Below, piece by piece: positions 18,275 to 25,680 of a DNA stretch of 64,000 nt. Within the stretch, counting starts at the first letter, position 1. Each line of letters opens with the position of its first letter. The notes under the pieces were generated by a model. The model was not told the DNA's origin and made no database searches. It saw only the letters and a program-made list of their open reading frames with translations. Source of the DNA: an uncultured Bacteroidales bacterium (GTDB lineage Bacteria > Bacteroidota > Bacteroidia > Bacteroidales > UBA932); contig CALVDL010000002.1 of assembly GCA_944326305.1 (NCBI GenBank), forward strand, positions 62,001 through 126,000, given 5' to 3'. Both the position numbers and the translations under genes were made by a program.

Positions 18275-19501
18275 CTATTTTGACAGGAATGCACGGCATG
18301 CATCCATGGCCTCGTCGAATGTCTTTGCCGGCTTGTAATCATCCTCGGCTGATGTCGGGTCCTTCTTGGGAACAACATCATCTCCGTCCGACTTTTCAAT
18401 CGCTGCCGCGAGTGATGCCTCCAGTTCGTTTATACGGGCATCCCTTTCCGCTATGGTGCCCTCCAGTCCGGATATCCGGGAATTCAGTTCCCCGATAGTC
18501 GCATCTGCTCTGGAAGCGGCTGCCCCTGCTTCCAGGGCAGCCTCTATGTCCTGAAGCTGGCACTCCTGGAGAGTGGTGGAGCCGTCTTCTCCATATACCT
18601 GGCCTTTCAGGCTGGGTATGCTTTCAAGATTCTTGTATTTTATCATATCTGTTGATGGTTTGGTCTGTTCCGATGCCAGGTCGAGCACTGTTTTCACAGC
18701 GTCATTGAAAGTTCCTATGGAATCTATAAGAGTGCCTACCACATCCCTGGCGAAATAAGTCCTTCCCGTAAGCTGGCTGTCCTGGACTCCCGGCCGGTTC
18801 GCCTTCATATCCGCGATGAACTTCTCTGCCAACGGATTCAGCATCTCCTCCTTGATGATCTGGGCATTGCCTTCCAGTGCGGCCTCGTAGTCGGCATTCT
18901 TCTCGGATGAGGCATCTGCATATATCCTGCAGCGGATATATCCGTCCTGTGACCTGTGGAACTTCGAATACCCTGATATCTCTATCATTGTACCTATGCA
19001 TCCTACCATGTCGGTAGGCTGGTGGGCGATGATCCTGTCAGTATATGATATCGCATATATACAGGCTGAAGCTGCCATTCCGTCGATGTGTGCGACCACC
19101 GGCTTCTCCAGCTGTCTGATTGCATCCGCCAGATCCGGAACCGAATCAGCGCTGCCGCCGCCGGAGTCGGCGACGATTATATGCCCGACAATGTCGCTAT
19201 CCCTGTCGGCCTTCAGGAGCTCATCTGCGATCCTGCGAGTGCCGGGCTCCCCGCAATAGTCATATTTGAGCATTGTGCCCTCAAGATAGGTCACATATAT
19301 GCTCTTGCTTTCCATTCCGGAAGGGACTGTGCCACCGGCATAAAAGTCGGAACATGATATCCTTGCGGCAGCCTTCGGTTTGTCGAACTCTGTGATATAC
19401 CCATCAAGAACACCCTTGAGAACAGGCAGCATGACCGCCGCCTGTTCCGGATGTATCATCCACGGGCCCCTGAGGTTCTGTGCGAATTTTGAAAATACCA
19501 T
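18275..19501 (-). CDS. S49/ClpP-type capsid protease fused to a scaffold-like coiled coil
   Basis: This codes for 408 residues. Residues 60-215 form a signal-peptide-peptidase-like serine protease domain: a GGGS loop at 114-117 (DSGGG), the nucleophile Ser145 in the DGMAASACIYA motif, and a candidate catalytic Lys at 201. Residues 325-380 are a coiled coil (IGELNSRISGLEG, RDARINELEASLAAAI), typical of scaffold domains, followed by a KD-rich and acidic C-terminus. Such fusions build the procapsid shell and then remove the scaffold. The gene is 23 bp ahead of the major capsid gene, the canonical position. Confidence 0.85.
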   Translation of the reverse strand: MVFSKFAQNLRGPWMIHPEQAAVMLPVLKGVLDGYITEFDKPKAAARISCSDFYAGGTVPSGMESKSIYVTYLEGTMLKYDYCGEPGTRRIADELLKADRDSDIVGHIIVADSGGGSADSVPDLADAIRQLEKPVVAHIDGMAASACIYAISYTDRIIAHQPTDMVGCIGTMIEISGYSKFHRSQDGYIRCRIYADASSEKNADYEAALEGNAQIIKEEMLNPLAEKFIADMKANRPGVQDSQLTGRTYFARDVVGTLIDSIGTFNDAVKTVLDLASEQTKPSTDMIKYKNLESIPSLKGQVYGEDGSTTLQECQLQDIEAALEAGAAASRADATIGELNSRISGLEGTIAERDARINELEASLAAAIEKSDGDDVVPKKDPTSAEDDYKPAKTFDEAMDACRAFLSK

Positions 19502-19556
19502 ACGATTTTAATAACCGGTACAAAGGTATCTCCTCAAAATGCGCAAGTCTATGACA

Positions 19557-19991
19557 CTATTTGCTGTTTATAAGCACTCCATGAAGGGAATTGTTGCTGA
19601 TCTCTATCGTGAATTCGTTGCTCGACGTACCGGAAACGACGTCCGACCAGCCGAATGTAGGGATGCTCTCCCTTGAGCCGACAACATACTTTACGCCCGA
19701 AATGAGCGTTATCTGGAATATATGCCGCTTGCCGGTCAGGGACTGCAGCTGGCTCCTGTACTTCTCCTTGTCCCTGCGTATCGTAGCCGAGAATGTGAAT
19801 TCGGAGTATTTGCCTTCGGCCCCAGATTTCCAGGTCTCGTTGAAATTCCCCGTATCCGGAACAAATGGCAGTTCCGTAAGGTCTCCTTTTATGAATGATG
19901 AAAAATCAAATTTACTCCCGGGTGAAAGAAAACTGTAATCATCCACATTTTGAACAGGAATACACTCGATGCTTTTAATTCCCAACTTCAT
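19557..19991 (-). CDS. Phage structural protein, unknown
   Basis: This codes for 144 residues starting MKLGIKSIECIPVQNVDDY. The sequence is beta-strand-rich, without signal or membrane segments, and contains ATIRRDKEKYRSQLQSL and IPTFGWSDVVSGTSSNEFTIEIS. It lies 55 bp ahead of the protease-scaffold gene and after the 170-residue gene, so it heads the late virion cluster. Possible roles include a small tail or capsid accessory; no family is recognised. Confidence 0.55.
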   Translation of the reverse strand: MKLGIKSIECIPVQNVDDYSFLSPGSKFDFSSFIKGDLTELPFVPDTGNFNETWKSGAEGKYSEFTFSATIRRDKEKYRSQLQSLTGKRHIFQITLISGVKYVVGSRESIPTFGWSDVVSGTSSNEFTIEISNNSLHGVLINSK

Positions 19992-20033
19992 ATGAACACA
20001 TTTTTATCGTTAATTTTCAGGACATTAAAGGAA

Positions 20034-20546
20034 CTAAAAAAAGATAGGAATGTGTAGTTTTTCCCCGTTTTTCTGCCTGTAGCGGTACCAGTCTTTCGAC
20101 AGCCGGCCAAGTATCTTGCCGTCCACCGGAAGATCGTAATCGAGAAGGAAAGATGTAATGGCATGGAGTATCTTCTCCCTGGAGTCATCACGCATCGATG
20201 CTACCATATAGATCCTGAATGCACTTCGGAACTGGTTCTCCAGATACCGTCTTATGGCTTCCTGTCCGGATTCCGAGATATAGCATCTGTACAGGGAATT
20301 CAGATGCAGGCAGCAGCCTGCCGGGTGTATATAGCTCCTTTGCGAGTGTGCATCCAGGAGCTCTATCGATATATATTCGCTCCTGTCGCTGACTATGGCA
20401 TAGTCCTCCGGAAGCAGCGCCAGGTTCTGCTTCACTATCGCCCAGATGTTCGTCCTCTTGTCCACCCTGATCTGGTCGCTTCCGCACGAAGAAACCACCC
20501 ATTGCCGGATGAACCGGCCGACCTTAATGTCCACTGAATTATACAT
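20034..20546 (-). CDS. Phage protein at start of late operon, unknown
   Basis: This codes for 170 residues starting MYNSVDIKVGRFIRQWVVSS. Helical and strand segments alternate, with several Cys (CGS, CCLHLNSLYRCY) and a basic C-terminus ending HIPIFF. No known family is recognised. It is the first gene after a terminator-like hairpin (20,646-20,672) and a palindromic site (20,582-20,596), so it may open the late transcript. Other roles remain possible. Confidence 0.6.
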   Translation of the reverse strand: MYNSVDIKVGRFIRQWVVSSCGSDQIRVDKRTNIWAIVKQNLALLPEDYAIVSDRSEYISIELLDAHSQRSYIHPAGCCLHLNSLYRCYISESGQEAIRRYLENQFRSAFRIYMVASMRDDSREKILHAITSFLLDYDLPVDGKILGRLSKDWYRYRQKNGEKLHIPIFF

Positions 20547-20581
20547 GCCTGCAAATTTATATTGTTCCCGAAACTAATACT

Positions 20582-20596
20582 TGACAACGGTTGTCA
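20582..20596. promoter_or_regulatory. 15-bp palindrome, candidate operator of the late unit
   Basis: The sequence TGACAACGGTTGTCA is a perfect 7+1+7 palindrome lying 36 bp before the start of the 20,546 gene. It resembles the GTTGAC core of the repeats at 21,026-21,277, and a further GTTGACA copy stands at 20,623. A dimeric DNA-binding protein could bind it to control late transcription. No clear -33/-7 promoter accompanies it. Confidence 0.4.
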
Positions 20597-20645
20597 TATA
20601 TAAAGTTACGAAAAATCAAAGAGTTGACAATGATGCCAGGCCACG

Positions 20646-20672
20646 AAAAAGGGGCGACCTTACGGCCACCCC
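20646..20672 (-). terminator. Intrinsic terminator after the 86-residue gene
   Basis: On the minus strand the arms GGGGTGGCC and GGTCGCCCC pair (two GU wobbles) around the 4-nt loop GTAA, and a run of five U follows. It lies about 50 bp beyond the stop of the gene at 20,725-20,985. It probably separates the early from the late transcript. Confidence 0.65.
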
Positions 20673-20724
20673 GACGCAAATCAGCTGCTTTATTGAAATA
20701 TCAATGAAAAACATAAAATACTTA

Positions 20725-20985
20725 TCAGTCTTTTACATACAGCGGTTCTCCGTCCTCCAGCATCTGCATGACGGCATCTGTAGTGGTGTCCCGGATATAG
20801 TCTGTATACCAGTCTCCGGCGTCCGGCCCGATCCGCACACGGTAGAGGAAAGGCCGGCCTTTGTACAGATCTTTCCTGGTAGCCGGACGCATGCCGTCCG
20901 GGATTTTCTTGTAGTGCCAGAGCGGCAGGTGTCTTCCATATACGACTGCATCAAATTCCAGTCTTTCAGGCTTCAGATTTTCCAT
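20725..20985 (-). CDS. Small phage protein, unknown
   Basis: This codes for 86 residues starting MENLKPERLEFDAVVYGRHL. It is acidic-basic mixed, soluble, with tryptophan and tyrosine-rich segments (YGRHLPLWHYKKIPDGM, GDWYTDYIRDTT), and ends EDGEPLYVKD. It sits alone between the repeat block at 21,026-21,277 and a terminator, so it is probably transcribed from within or near that block. No family is recognised. Confidence 0.6.
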   Translation of the reverse strand: MENLKPERLEFDAVVYGRHLPLWHYKKIPDGMRPATRKDLYKGRPFLYRVRIGPDAGDWYTDYIRDTTTDAVMQMLEDGEPLYVKD

Positions 20986-21025
20986 GAAATTTTTCTAATA
21001 AATAAAAAAGTGCAAATTTCTTGAC

Positions 21026-21277
21026 AAGTTGACGCCGCCCTTGTAACTGATTTATTATCAGCATATTGTTGGCGTCAACTTTATAAAATCAAAGTTGACC
21101 CGGAAATTGTAAAAATAGGTCTAACTTGTTGTGTGTCAATGGCGTCAACTTTATTTCAAACATCATCAAAAAACACCCTTTTTCAGGTCAGTGAAAAACA
21201 AGTTGACGCCAAGTTGACGCCAAAGTTGACGCCTTTAACTATTTGATTATTATTCTTTTATATTTTTGGCGTCAAAA
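21026..21277. repeat. Iteron-like array of GTTGACGCC elements in a 383-bp non-coding block
   Basis: The consensus AAGTTGACGCC occurs at 21,026-21,036, 21,200-21,210, 21,211-21,221 and 21,223-21,233. The last three are tandem, one helical turn apart. The reverse complement occurs at 21,071-21,081 and 21,141-21,151 (both continuing as GGCGTCAACTTTAT, 70 bp apart). Degenerate copies lie at 21,092-21,101 and 21,268-21,277. Adjacent DNA is AT-rich. The block lies directly downstream of the primase-helicase gene, from 20,986 to 21,368, and contains no gene. Iterons beside a replication gene suggest a phage origin; multiple sites for a regulator are the alternative. Confidence 0.75.
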
Positions 21278-21334
21278 GGTCAGCAAAAAATCATAATAAT
21301 GTGTATCAAAATTTATATCGACTTCATTGGCCAG

Positions 21335-21360
21335 AAAAAACCGGCTGGATTTTCAGCCGG
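21335..21360 (-). terminator. Intrinsic terminator of the early operon
   Basis: Arms CCGGCTG (21,341-21,347) and CAGCCGG (21,354-21,360) pair around a six-base loop. On the minus strand they are followed by six T. The hairpin lies 9 bp beyond the stop of the primase-helicase gene, so it ends the long leftward early transcript. Confidence 0.8.
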
Positions 21361-21368
21361 CATCGGAT

Positions 21369-24275
21369 CTATTCCCCGAAGATGGGAGCTTCGCCCCCTG
21401 CCCCTCCAGGATCTCCGTCACCAAGAATCAAGTTGACCGGAAGACTCTCGGAGTGTGTCGTGTCGATATAGAAATAGTAGACATCCTGGCCGTCCTCCTT
21501 GCGCCGGATATCATTCCTGGCTTTCTCGGTTGCGGACAGCAGCAGCTCATCGGGGTTGAAGCGCCAGTCCTTGTATGCACAGAAGTCCTGGAGCTTCCTC
21601 TTGAAGGTCTGTTTCTTTATCATGTCAGCTGCTGCCTTGCTGAGGATGGCTTTATAGTCTTCGAATGCCTTATCCCTGTTTACCAGGGTGTTGAGCCTGT
21701 CATCAGAGAAGTAGTCTTCCGCCCACCAGAGGAAGTCATCAGACATGGACTTCTGCAGAGTCCTCTGCATGATCTTCTTCATCGGAGGCTGTATCCTGAT
21801 ACGGAGCTTCTTCCAGACCATGATGCAGTTGAACATGAAGGTGTAGAAATCGTTCATTTCCTTTTCAGTGTAGTCCTGTATCAGGTTCTTGCCGAATTTC
21901 GTGAACGGACTCCGTTCGATGAGACCCCGCTGCTTGGAGTCAGAATGGTAGTAGTCGCTGAAGGCGGCGAACCAGATCCGGCGGTTCAGGGAGTTGTCGA
22001 AGTTCCTGATGGCATGGTTGGACGTGAAGGCGATCTTTGGGGATTCGGAATATGGCAGCACAAAGGATTTTGCGTGCTTGACTTCCACCACCATCTTTCC
22101 TGTTATCATGTTCATGAAGCGGTGAAGGTTGATCTTGTTGTTCAGGTCATCCATGAAGACCGTATCGGTAACACCCTTTTCCACTCCCTGAAGAAGGAAT
22201 TGCATCTTGTCATCCTGCACCATCTGGGCATCGATATACAGCTGCTTGCGGAGCTTCTCCACCGAGTTGAAGAAAAGCGACTTGCCGGTACCGCCCAGAT
22301 GCTCGCCTTCATCAGCCTGCTCCATCTCCATGGCATACACTGCATAAGGCTGCCCGGCATTCTTGTGCTTCGACAGCATGTAGCCAAGAGCCATGCACTT
22401 GCTGATGAAATTCAGATCCTGTTCGTCCCGCTCCTCCTCGTTCAGGGTATATCCGGCCTCTTCCTTGCGCCAGTAGTTCCGTCCGGTGTCATATACATAC
22501 TCCATGAAAGAAGAGCCGACGCTGCTGACCGTGAGCCGGTACCGCCTTATATCCTCTACAGCGTCAACTTGCTTCTTTATCTGATAATAATTAGGGGATG
22601 AGGGGGAAAGCGTGCCGAGCCGGTTCAGCAGGGCAGCGTATTGTGGCTGATAGTCGATATCGAAGAACATGTCCTCCGGATGGTAGTCATGGTCGATGAT
22701 CTTGCTTGAATAGACCATATACGGACAGTCGGAGGTCTTCACTTCCTTGATTCCGGATGCGGATATCCGGAATATCCCATTCCGGAAAAAGAAATAGTCT
22801 GAATCGGCGTCATAGCTGTTGAAGTTCGGCTCTATCATAGACAGGTTTGCCAGCGACGCCTTGGAGAGCTGCTTGCTCCTGTGGATGGCGTTTGCCAGGG
22901 CCTGGGAATAGTATTGTGGATGGGTCCTCAGGTATTCCAGGAGATAGCCCGAGCATTCGGCCGAGATTGCGTCCTCGTCGATGAGCGTCACCACGTTGTC
23001 AAGGACCCGGCAGAAGGTATATCCCTGCTTGTTGGTACTCGTGGCTATCTTATGGAATCCGGAAGCCTGGAGAAAGGAATATAGCTGGACATTGTTTATG
23101 TCGTACCCGGAGAAACGTCCCTGCCCGGTAAACTTCTCCTGCCAGAACTTCAGTCCTCCGGAGAGCCGCACGAGCTCCTTGAAAAGGGAATGGGGGTTGT
23201 TGTTCTCCGGCCGGCGGAAGTGCACGAAGAAATCCTTCGCATCCTTGCAAGGCTTGCCGCCTCTGGTCCTGAACCTGGCAAGCTCTGCCGGCAAGGTGAT
23301 GATCTTGATATCCAGATACCTGAGGGCAATCCTGTACATGTTGGCCATTCCCGTCTCGTCGATATCATACAAGATATAGATGTTCCTGGCAAGTTTGGTC
23401 AGCAGGCTGAACTCGTAGTCGGACAGGTCCGCTGTCTCTGAATTAAGCCAGCAGACATGATATCCGGCACAGTGTACATTCAGCGCGTCCGAAGGCCCGG
23501 AACAGATGATGAGATCCTGCCAGGTCATGTCCACCATTTCGGATTCCTCGTCATCCGGATCGGCCGCTACCTTGCCGGGATAGATCCCGTTTTTGGCCTT
23601 TTCGTATGCGTCCAGGAAATCCTTTTCCCCGAATATAACGTTCTCCGGCTTGCCGCCTACATACAGGAACCGGAGGTCCCCCAGCGGCTGGTAGAGCTTT
23701 CCCCACGTGCCGTAATCGTAATAATATATCGGATAGTTCTCCGTGGCCGATATCCGGTAGCTCTTGCCTTTGGCGTTCCTTGCCGTGATGTATGAATCCA
23801 CGGGCTTGAGGCAGAGATCCGCGCATACCTCCGGAGTGATCCTGTAGCCGAGCTGCAGAAGCTCCTTTTCCGTAAACTTCCCGTCCGGCCTTACGTTTAC
23901 CGTCATGGTATCCTGAGGCGGGACTTCCTGCATGTCCGGTTTGGGCTTTTCGCTGAACGAATATCTGTTGTCTTCGCAGAGGGAAGGGGCGAACTTGTGC
24001 GCTATCCAGTCTATAGCCTGTGCGAACTGGAGGCCTTCTTCCCTCATTACAAGCTGTATGGCGGTATATGCCTTGGTGTCTGAGCCGCCTTTGTCCTGGA
24101 GAAACCAGACCCCGTCCTTGTTGAACACGGTGCAGGACGGATTCCTGTCATCCTCCCTTATCTTGAAGTTCCTGGACCTGCCGTTCCCGAAGCATGGCGA
24201 ACTCTGAGGATAGTAGTGGATGATGACGGATTTTCCGCCTTCCGTAGCCTGGAATATGTCCTCTTTCTTGATCAT
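21369..24275 (-). CDS. Phage primase-helicase
   Basis: This 968-residue replication protein combines an N-terminal primase part with a C-terminal helicase. The TOPRIM-like core shows IICSGPSDALN (256-266) and an acidic pair YDIDETGM (D304, D306). The helicase has Walker A GGTGKS (661-666) and a Walker B-like FMDD (707-710), in the arrangement of phage D5/SF3-type helicases. The N-terminus (about 20-75) looks like a zinc-binding CHC2-type domain that has lost its Cys ligands. The gene is last in the early operon, next to the iteron block. The ATG at 24,275 is preceded by nine G on the coding strand. Confidence 0.88.
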   Translation of the reverse strand: MIKKEDIFQATEGGKSVIIHYYPQSSPCFGNGRSRNFKIREDDRNPSCTVFNKDGVWFLQDKGGSDTKAYTAIQLVMREEGLQFAQAIDWIAHKFAPSLCEDNRYSFSEKPKPDMQEVPPQDTMTVNVRPDGKFTEKELLQLGYRITPEVCADLCLKPVDSYITARNAKGKSYRISATENYPIYYYDYGTWGKLYQPLGDLRFLYVGGKPENVIFGEKDFLDAYEKAKNGIYPGKVAADPDDEESEMVDMTWQDLIICSGPSDALNVHCAGYHVCWLNSETADLSDYEFSLLTKLARNIYILYDIDETGMANMYRIALRYLDIKIITLPAELARFRTRGGKPCKDAKDFFVHFRRPENNNPHSLFKELVRLSGGLKFWQEKFTGQGRFSGYDINNVQLYSFLQASGFHKIATSTNKQGYTFCRVLDNVVTLIDEDAISAECSGYLLEYLRTHPQYYSQALANAIHRSKQLSKASLANLSMIEPNFNSYDADSDYFFFRNGIFRISASGIKEVKTSDCPYMVYSSKIIDHDYHPEDMFFDIDYQPQYAALLNRLGTLSPSSPNYYQIKKQVDAVEDIRRYRLTVSSVGSSFMEYVYDTGRNYWRKEEAGYTLNEEERDEQDLNFISKCMALGYMLSKHKNAGQPYAVYAMEMEQADEGEHLGGTGKSLFFNSVEKLRKQLYIDAQMVQDDKMQFLLQGVEKGVTDTVFMDDLNNKINLHRFMNMITGKMVVEVKHAKSFVLPYSESPKIAFTSNHAIRNFDNSLNRRIWFAAFSDYYHSDSKQRGLIERSPFTKFGKNLIQDYTEKEMNDFYTFMFNCIMVWKKLRIRIQPPMKKIMQRTLQKSMSDDFLWWAEDYFSDDRLNTLVNRDKAFEDYKAILSKAAADMIKKQTFKRKLQDFCAYKDWRFNPDELLLSATEKARNDIRRKEDGQDVYYFYIDTTHSESLPVNLILGDGDPGGAGGEAPIFGE

Positions 24276-24282
24276 TGAATAT

Positions 24283-24291
24283 CCCCCCCCC
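24283..24291. repeat. Homopolymer C9 tract before the primase-helicase start
   Basis: Nine C on the plus strand (nine G on the coding strand) stand 7 bp ahead of the ATG at 24,275. Such runs are prone to slippage. Here it sits where a ribosome binding site would be, so a length change could alter translation initiation rather than reading frame. Confidence 0.6.
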
Positions 24292-24296
24292 GAAAT

Positions 24297-24539
24297 TTAT
24301 TGGTTGTCTGTTCCGTAAAGCATGGCGTCCTTCAGAAGAAGATCGCCTATCATCCTGTCAAGGGCCTTCGTCTCTGACAGTTCGGCTTCTGTCTCCCTAT
24401 ACAGCAGGTCATACTCCTCTGACAGGATGCCTTCCCGGCACTTGCGCCTCTCGATCATATCCTTCCTGTCCAGCAGCTCATTGATGTGGCTGTTCAGAGC
24501 TGCCTTGATCAGCAGCAGATGTTTCCTCGACATTTCCAT
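24297..24539 (-). CDS. Small helical phage protein, unknown
   Basis: This codes for 80 residues (or 78 from the second ATG at 24,533), almost wholly charged helix: LLDRKDMIERRKCREGILSEEYDLLYRETEAEL-like heptads. It overlaps the preceding gene by 62 bp in a different frame. Both read as plausible coding sequence, so the overlap may be real, though a shorter start would also be possible. It lies in the early operon just before the primase-helicase. No family is recognised. Confidence 0.55.
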   Translation of the reverse strand: MEMSRKHLLLIKAALNSHINELLDRKDMIERRKCREGILSEEYDLLYRETEAELSETKALDRMIGDLLLKDAMLYGTDNQ

Positions 24540-24750
24540 GTTTTACAATTTTATTCAGTTCGATTTCCAGATCCGCCAGTCTGTCATGCTTGTCGCGGAG
24601 CTCCCGGTAGAATGCCAGTTCATGCTGATATTCCGGCTCGGTTTCGGCAAGAGCTCCGTTTTCGAGGAAGTCCTCGATATCAAGCCTGGTGTGCTTTACG
24701 GCATCCCTGATCAGCACGATATCCTCAATACCGGTTCCTGTGATTTCCAT
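24478..24750 (-). CDS. Small helical phage protein, unknown
   Basis: This codes for 90 residues from ATG 24,750 (MEITGTGIEDIVLIRDAV). Residues 35-70 form a charged coiled coil (HELAFYRELRDKHDRLADLEIELNKIV) and the C-terminus is Ser/Gln-rich. The gene is 1 bp after its upstream neighbour and overlaps the downstream one by 62 bp. It belongs to the run of small early genes; function is unknown. Confidence 0.6.
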   Translation of the reverse strand: MEITGTGIEDIVLIRDAVKHTRLDIEDFLENGALAETEPEYQHELAFYRELRDKHDRLADLEIELNKIVKHGNVEETSAADQGSSEQPHQ

Positions 24751-24751
24751 A

Positions 24752-25036
24752 TTATTTTTCTCCTATTTCAAGTGTTCCGGAGGCGACTATCCCAAGATCT
24801 TCTGCAATCCTCTCCGGAGGGGCAACATTGTCCATGCGGTTGAGTACCTGCATCGCGTCCACCTGGACCTTGTAGACATCGATTATCTTTCCGGCGATAT
24901 CGACTATCTGCTTTGCCTGGTCGATACCGATTTTCTCGCAAGGAGAAGCTTCTTCATCAGAGAGGTTCTTGACCCCTTCCAGTGTTTCGAAAAGATGGCT
25001 CTTGAGAGCCTCAAGGCTTAATCTATTGTTGCTCAT
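24752..25036 (-). CDS. Small early phage protein, unknown
   Basis: This codes for 94 residues starting MSNNRLSLEALKSHLFETLEGVKN. It is helical with a segment IGIDQAKQIVDIAGKIIDVYKVQVDAMQVLNRM. Proteins of this size and sequence style are common in Bacteroides prophage early regions, from memory, without known function. The start overlaps the end of the HNH gene by 14 bp. Confidence 0.65.
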   Translation of the reverse strand: MSNNRLSLEALKSHLFETLEGVKNLSDEEASPCEKIGIDQAKQIVDIAGKIIDVYKVQVDAMQVLNRMDNVAPPERIAEDLGIVASGTLEIGEK

Positions 25037-25673
25037 TGCTGCTGTTCTTTTTATTGTATAGTGTTATCTGTCTTTTAAGGGTACCCTTCAGCCGGATCAC
25101 CTTACGGAGTTCTTCCGGATATCTGGCCATGAGGGAGTTTTCGTTCTTCAACTGGTCCTGTCTGCTTATCAGATAAAGGTTCTCTATCCTGATATCCTGC
25201 CGGTTCCCGTTCCTGAACTGGATATTGCTCCCTTTGGGAATGGGGCCATACTCCTGCTCCCATACCACCCGGTGCTTCTGTCGCCATTTATTAGGTTCCG
25301 CCATTTTGATCTCCACATATCCATCGACATTGACCCTCTCTGAACCTACCGGTCTGTGATTGGCCGGAACATTGCCTTTCCGGAACATCGTCGGGGCGAC
25401 TCTGGAATATGTTTCAGGAGACATCCTCTTGCCTTTGTTGGCCGGCTTGTGGCCTTTCCTGAACCGGTGGGCAATGGATGCCTGTGACATCGATGTCCGT
25501 TTGCCTATTTCGGAAAGGAATGCTACCGACTTGCGGAGACCCATCAGCCTGGCCTGCTGATAGACAGACCGGATACTGCGGCCCAGCTTCCTGGCGATAT
25601 CCCCGGAAGATGCCACAGGGTAGGCCCGTCTGAGGATATCCCTGTCCTCTTCTGTCCATTTCTTGCCTCTCAT
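25023..25673 (-). CDS. HNH endonuclease with N-terminal HTH
   Basis: This codes for 216 residues from ATG 25,673 (MRGKKWTEEDRDILRRAYP). An upstream reading would enter the integrase gene, so this start, 7 bp after that gene, is preferred. Residues 3-50 form an HTH typical of these proteins (ASSGDIARKLGRSIRSVYQQARLMGL). Residues 125-180 carry the HNH pattern VNVDGYVEIKM, then KHRVVWEQEYGPIPKG and FRNGNRQDIRIENLYLIS. This resembles HNH_3 nucleases. In phages such enzymes can be homing or packaging nucleases; placement in the early operon does not decide. Confidence 0.8.
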   Translation of the reverse strand: MRGKKWTEEDRDILRRAYPVASSGDIARKLGRSIRSVYQQARLMGLRKSVAFLSEIGKRTSMSQASIAHRFRKGHKPANKGKRMSPETYSRVAPTMFRKGNVPANHRPVGSERVNVDGYVEIKMAEPNKWRQKHRVVWEQEYGPIPKGSNIQFRNGNRQDIRIENLYLISRQDQLKNENSLMARYPEELRKVIRLKGTLKRQITLYNKKNSSNEQQ

Positions 25674-25680
25674 AATGCTG

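Noticed and set aside
21026..21277. Short direct repeats considered as a CRISPR array
   Set aside because: Units are only 11 bp, occur in both orientations and have no uniform spacers; no cas genes are near.
21327..22601. Long plus-strand frame of 424 codons
   Set aside because: It is antisense to the primase-helicase gene, which has clear motifs and a terminator. The frame has no recognisable domain and follows from codon composition of the real gene.
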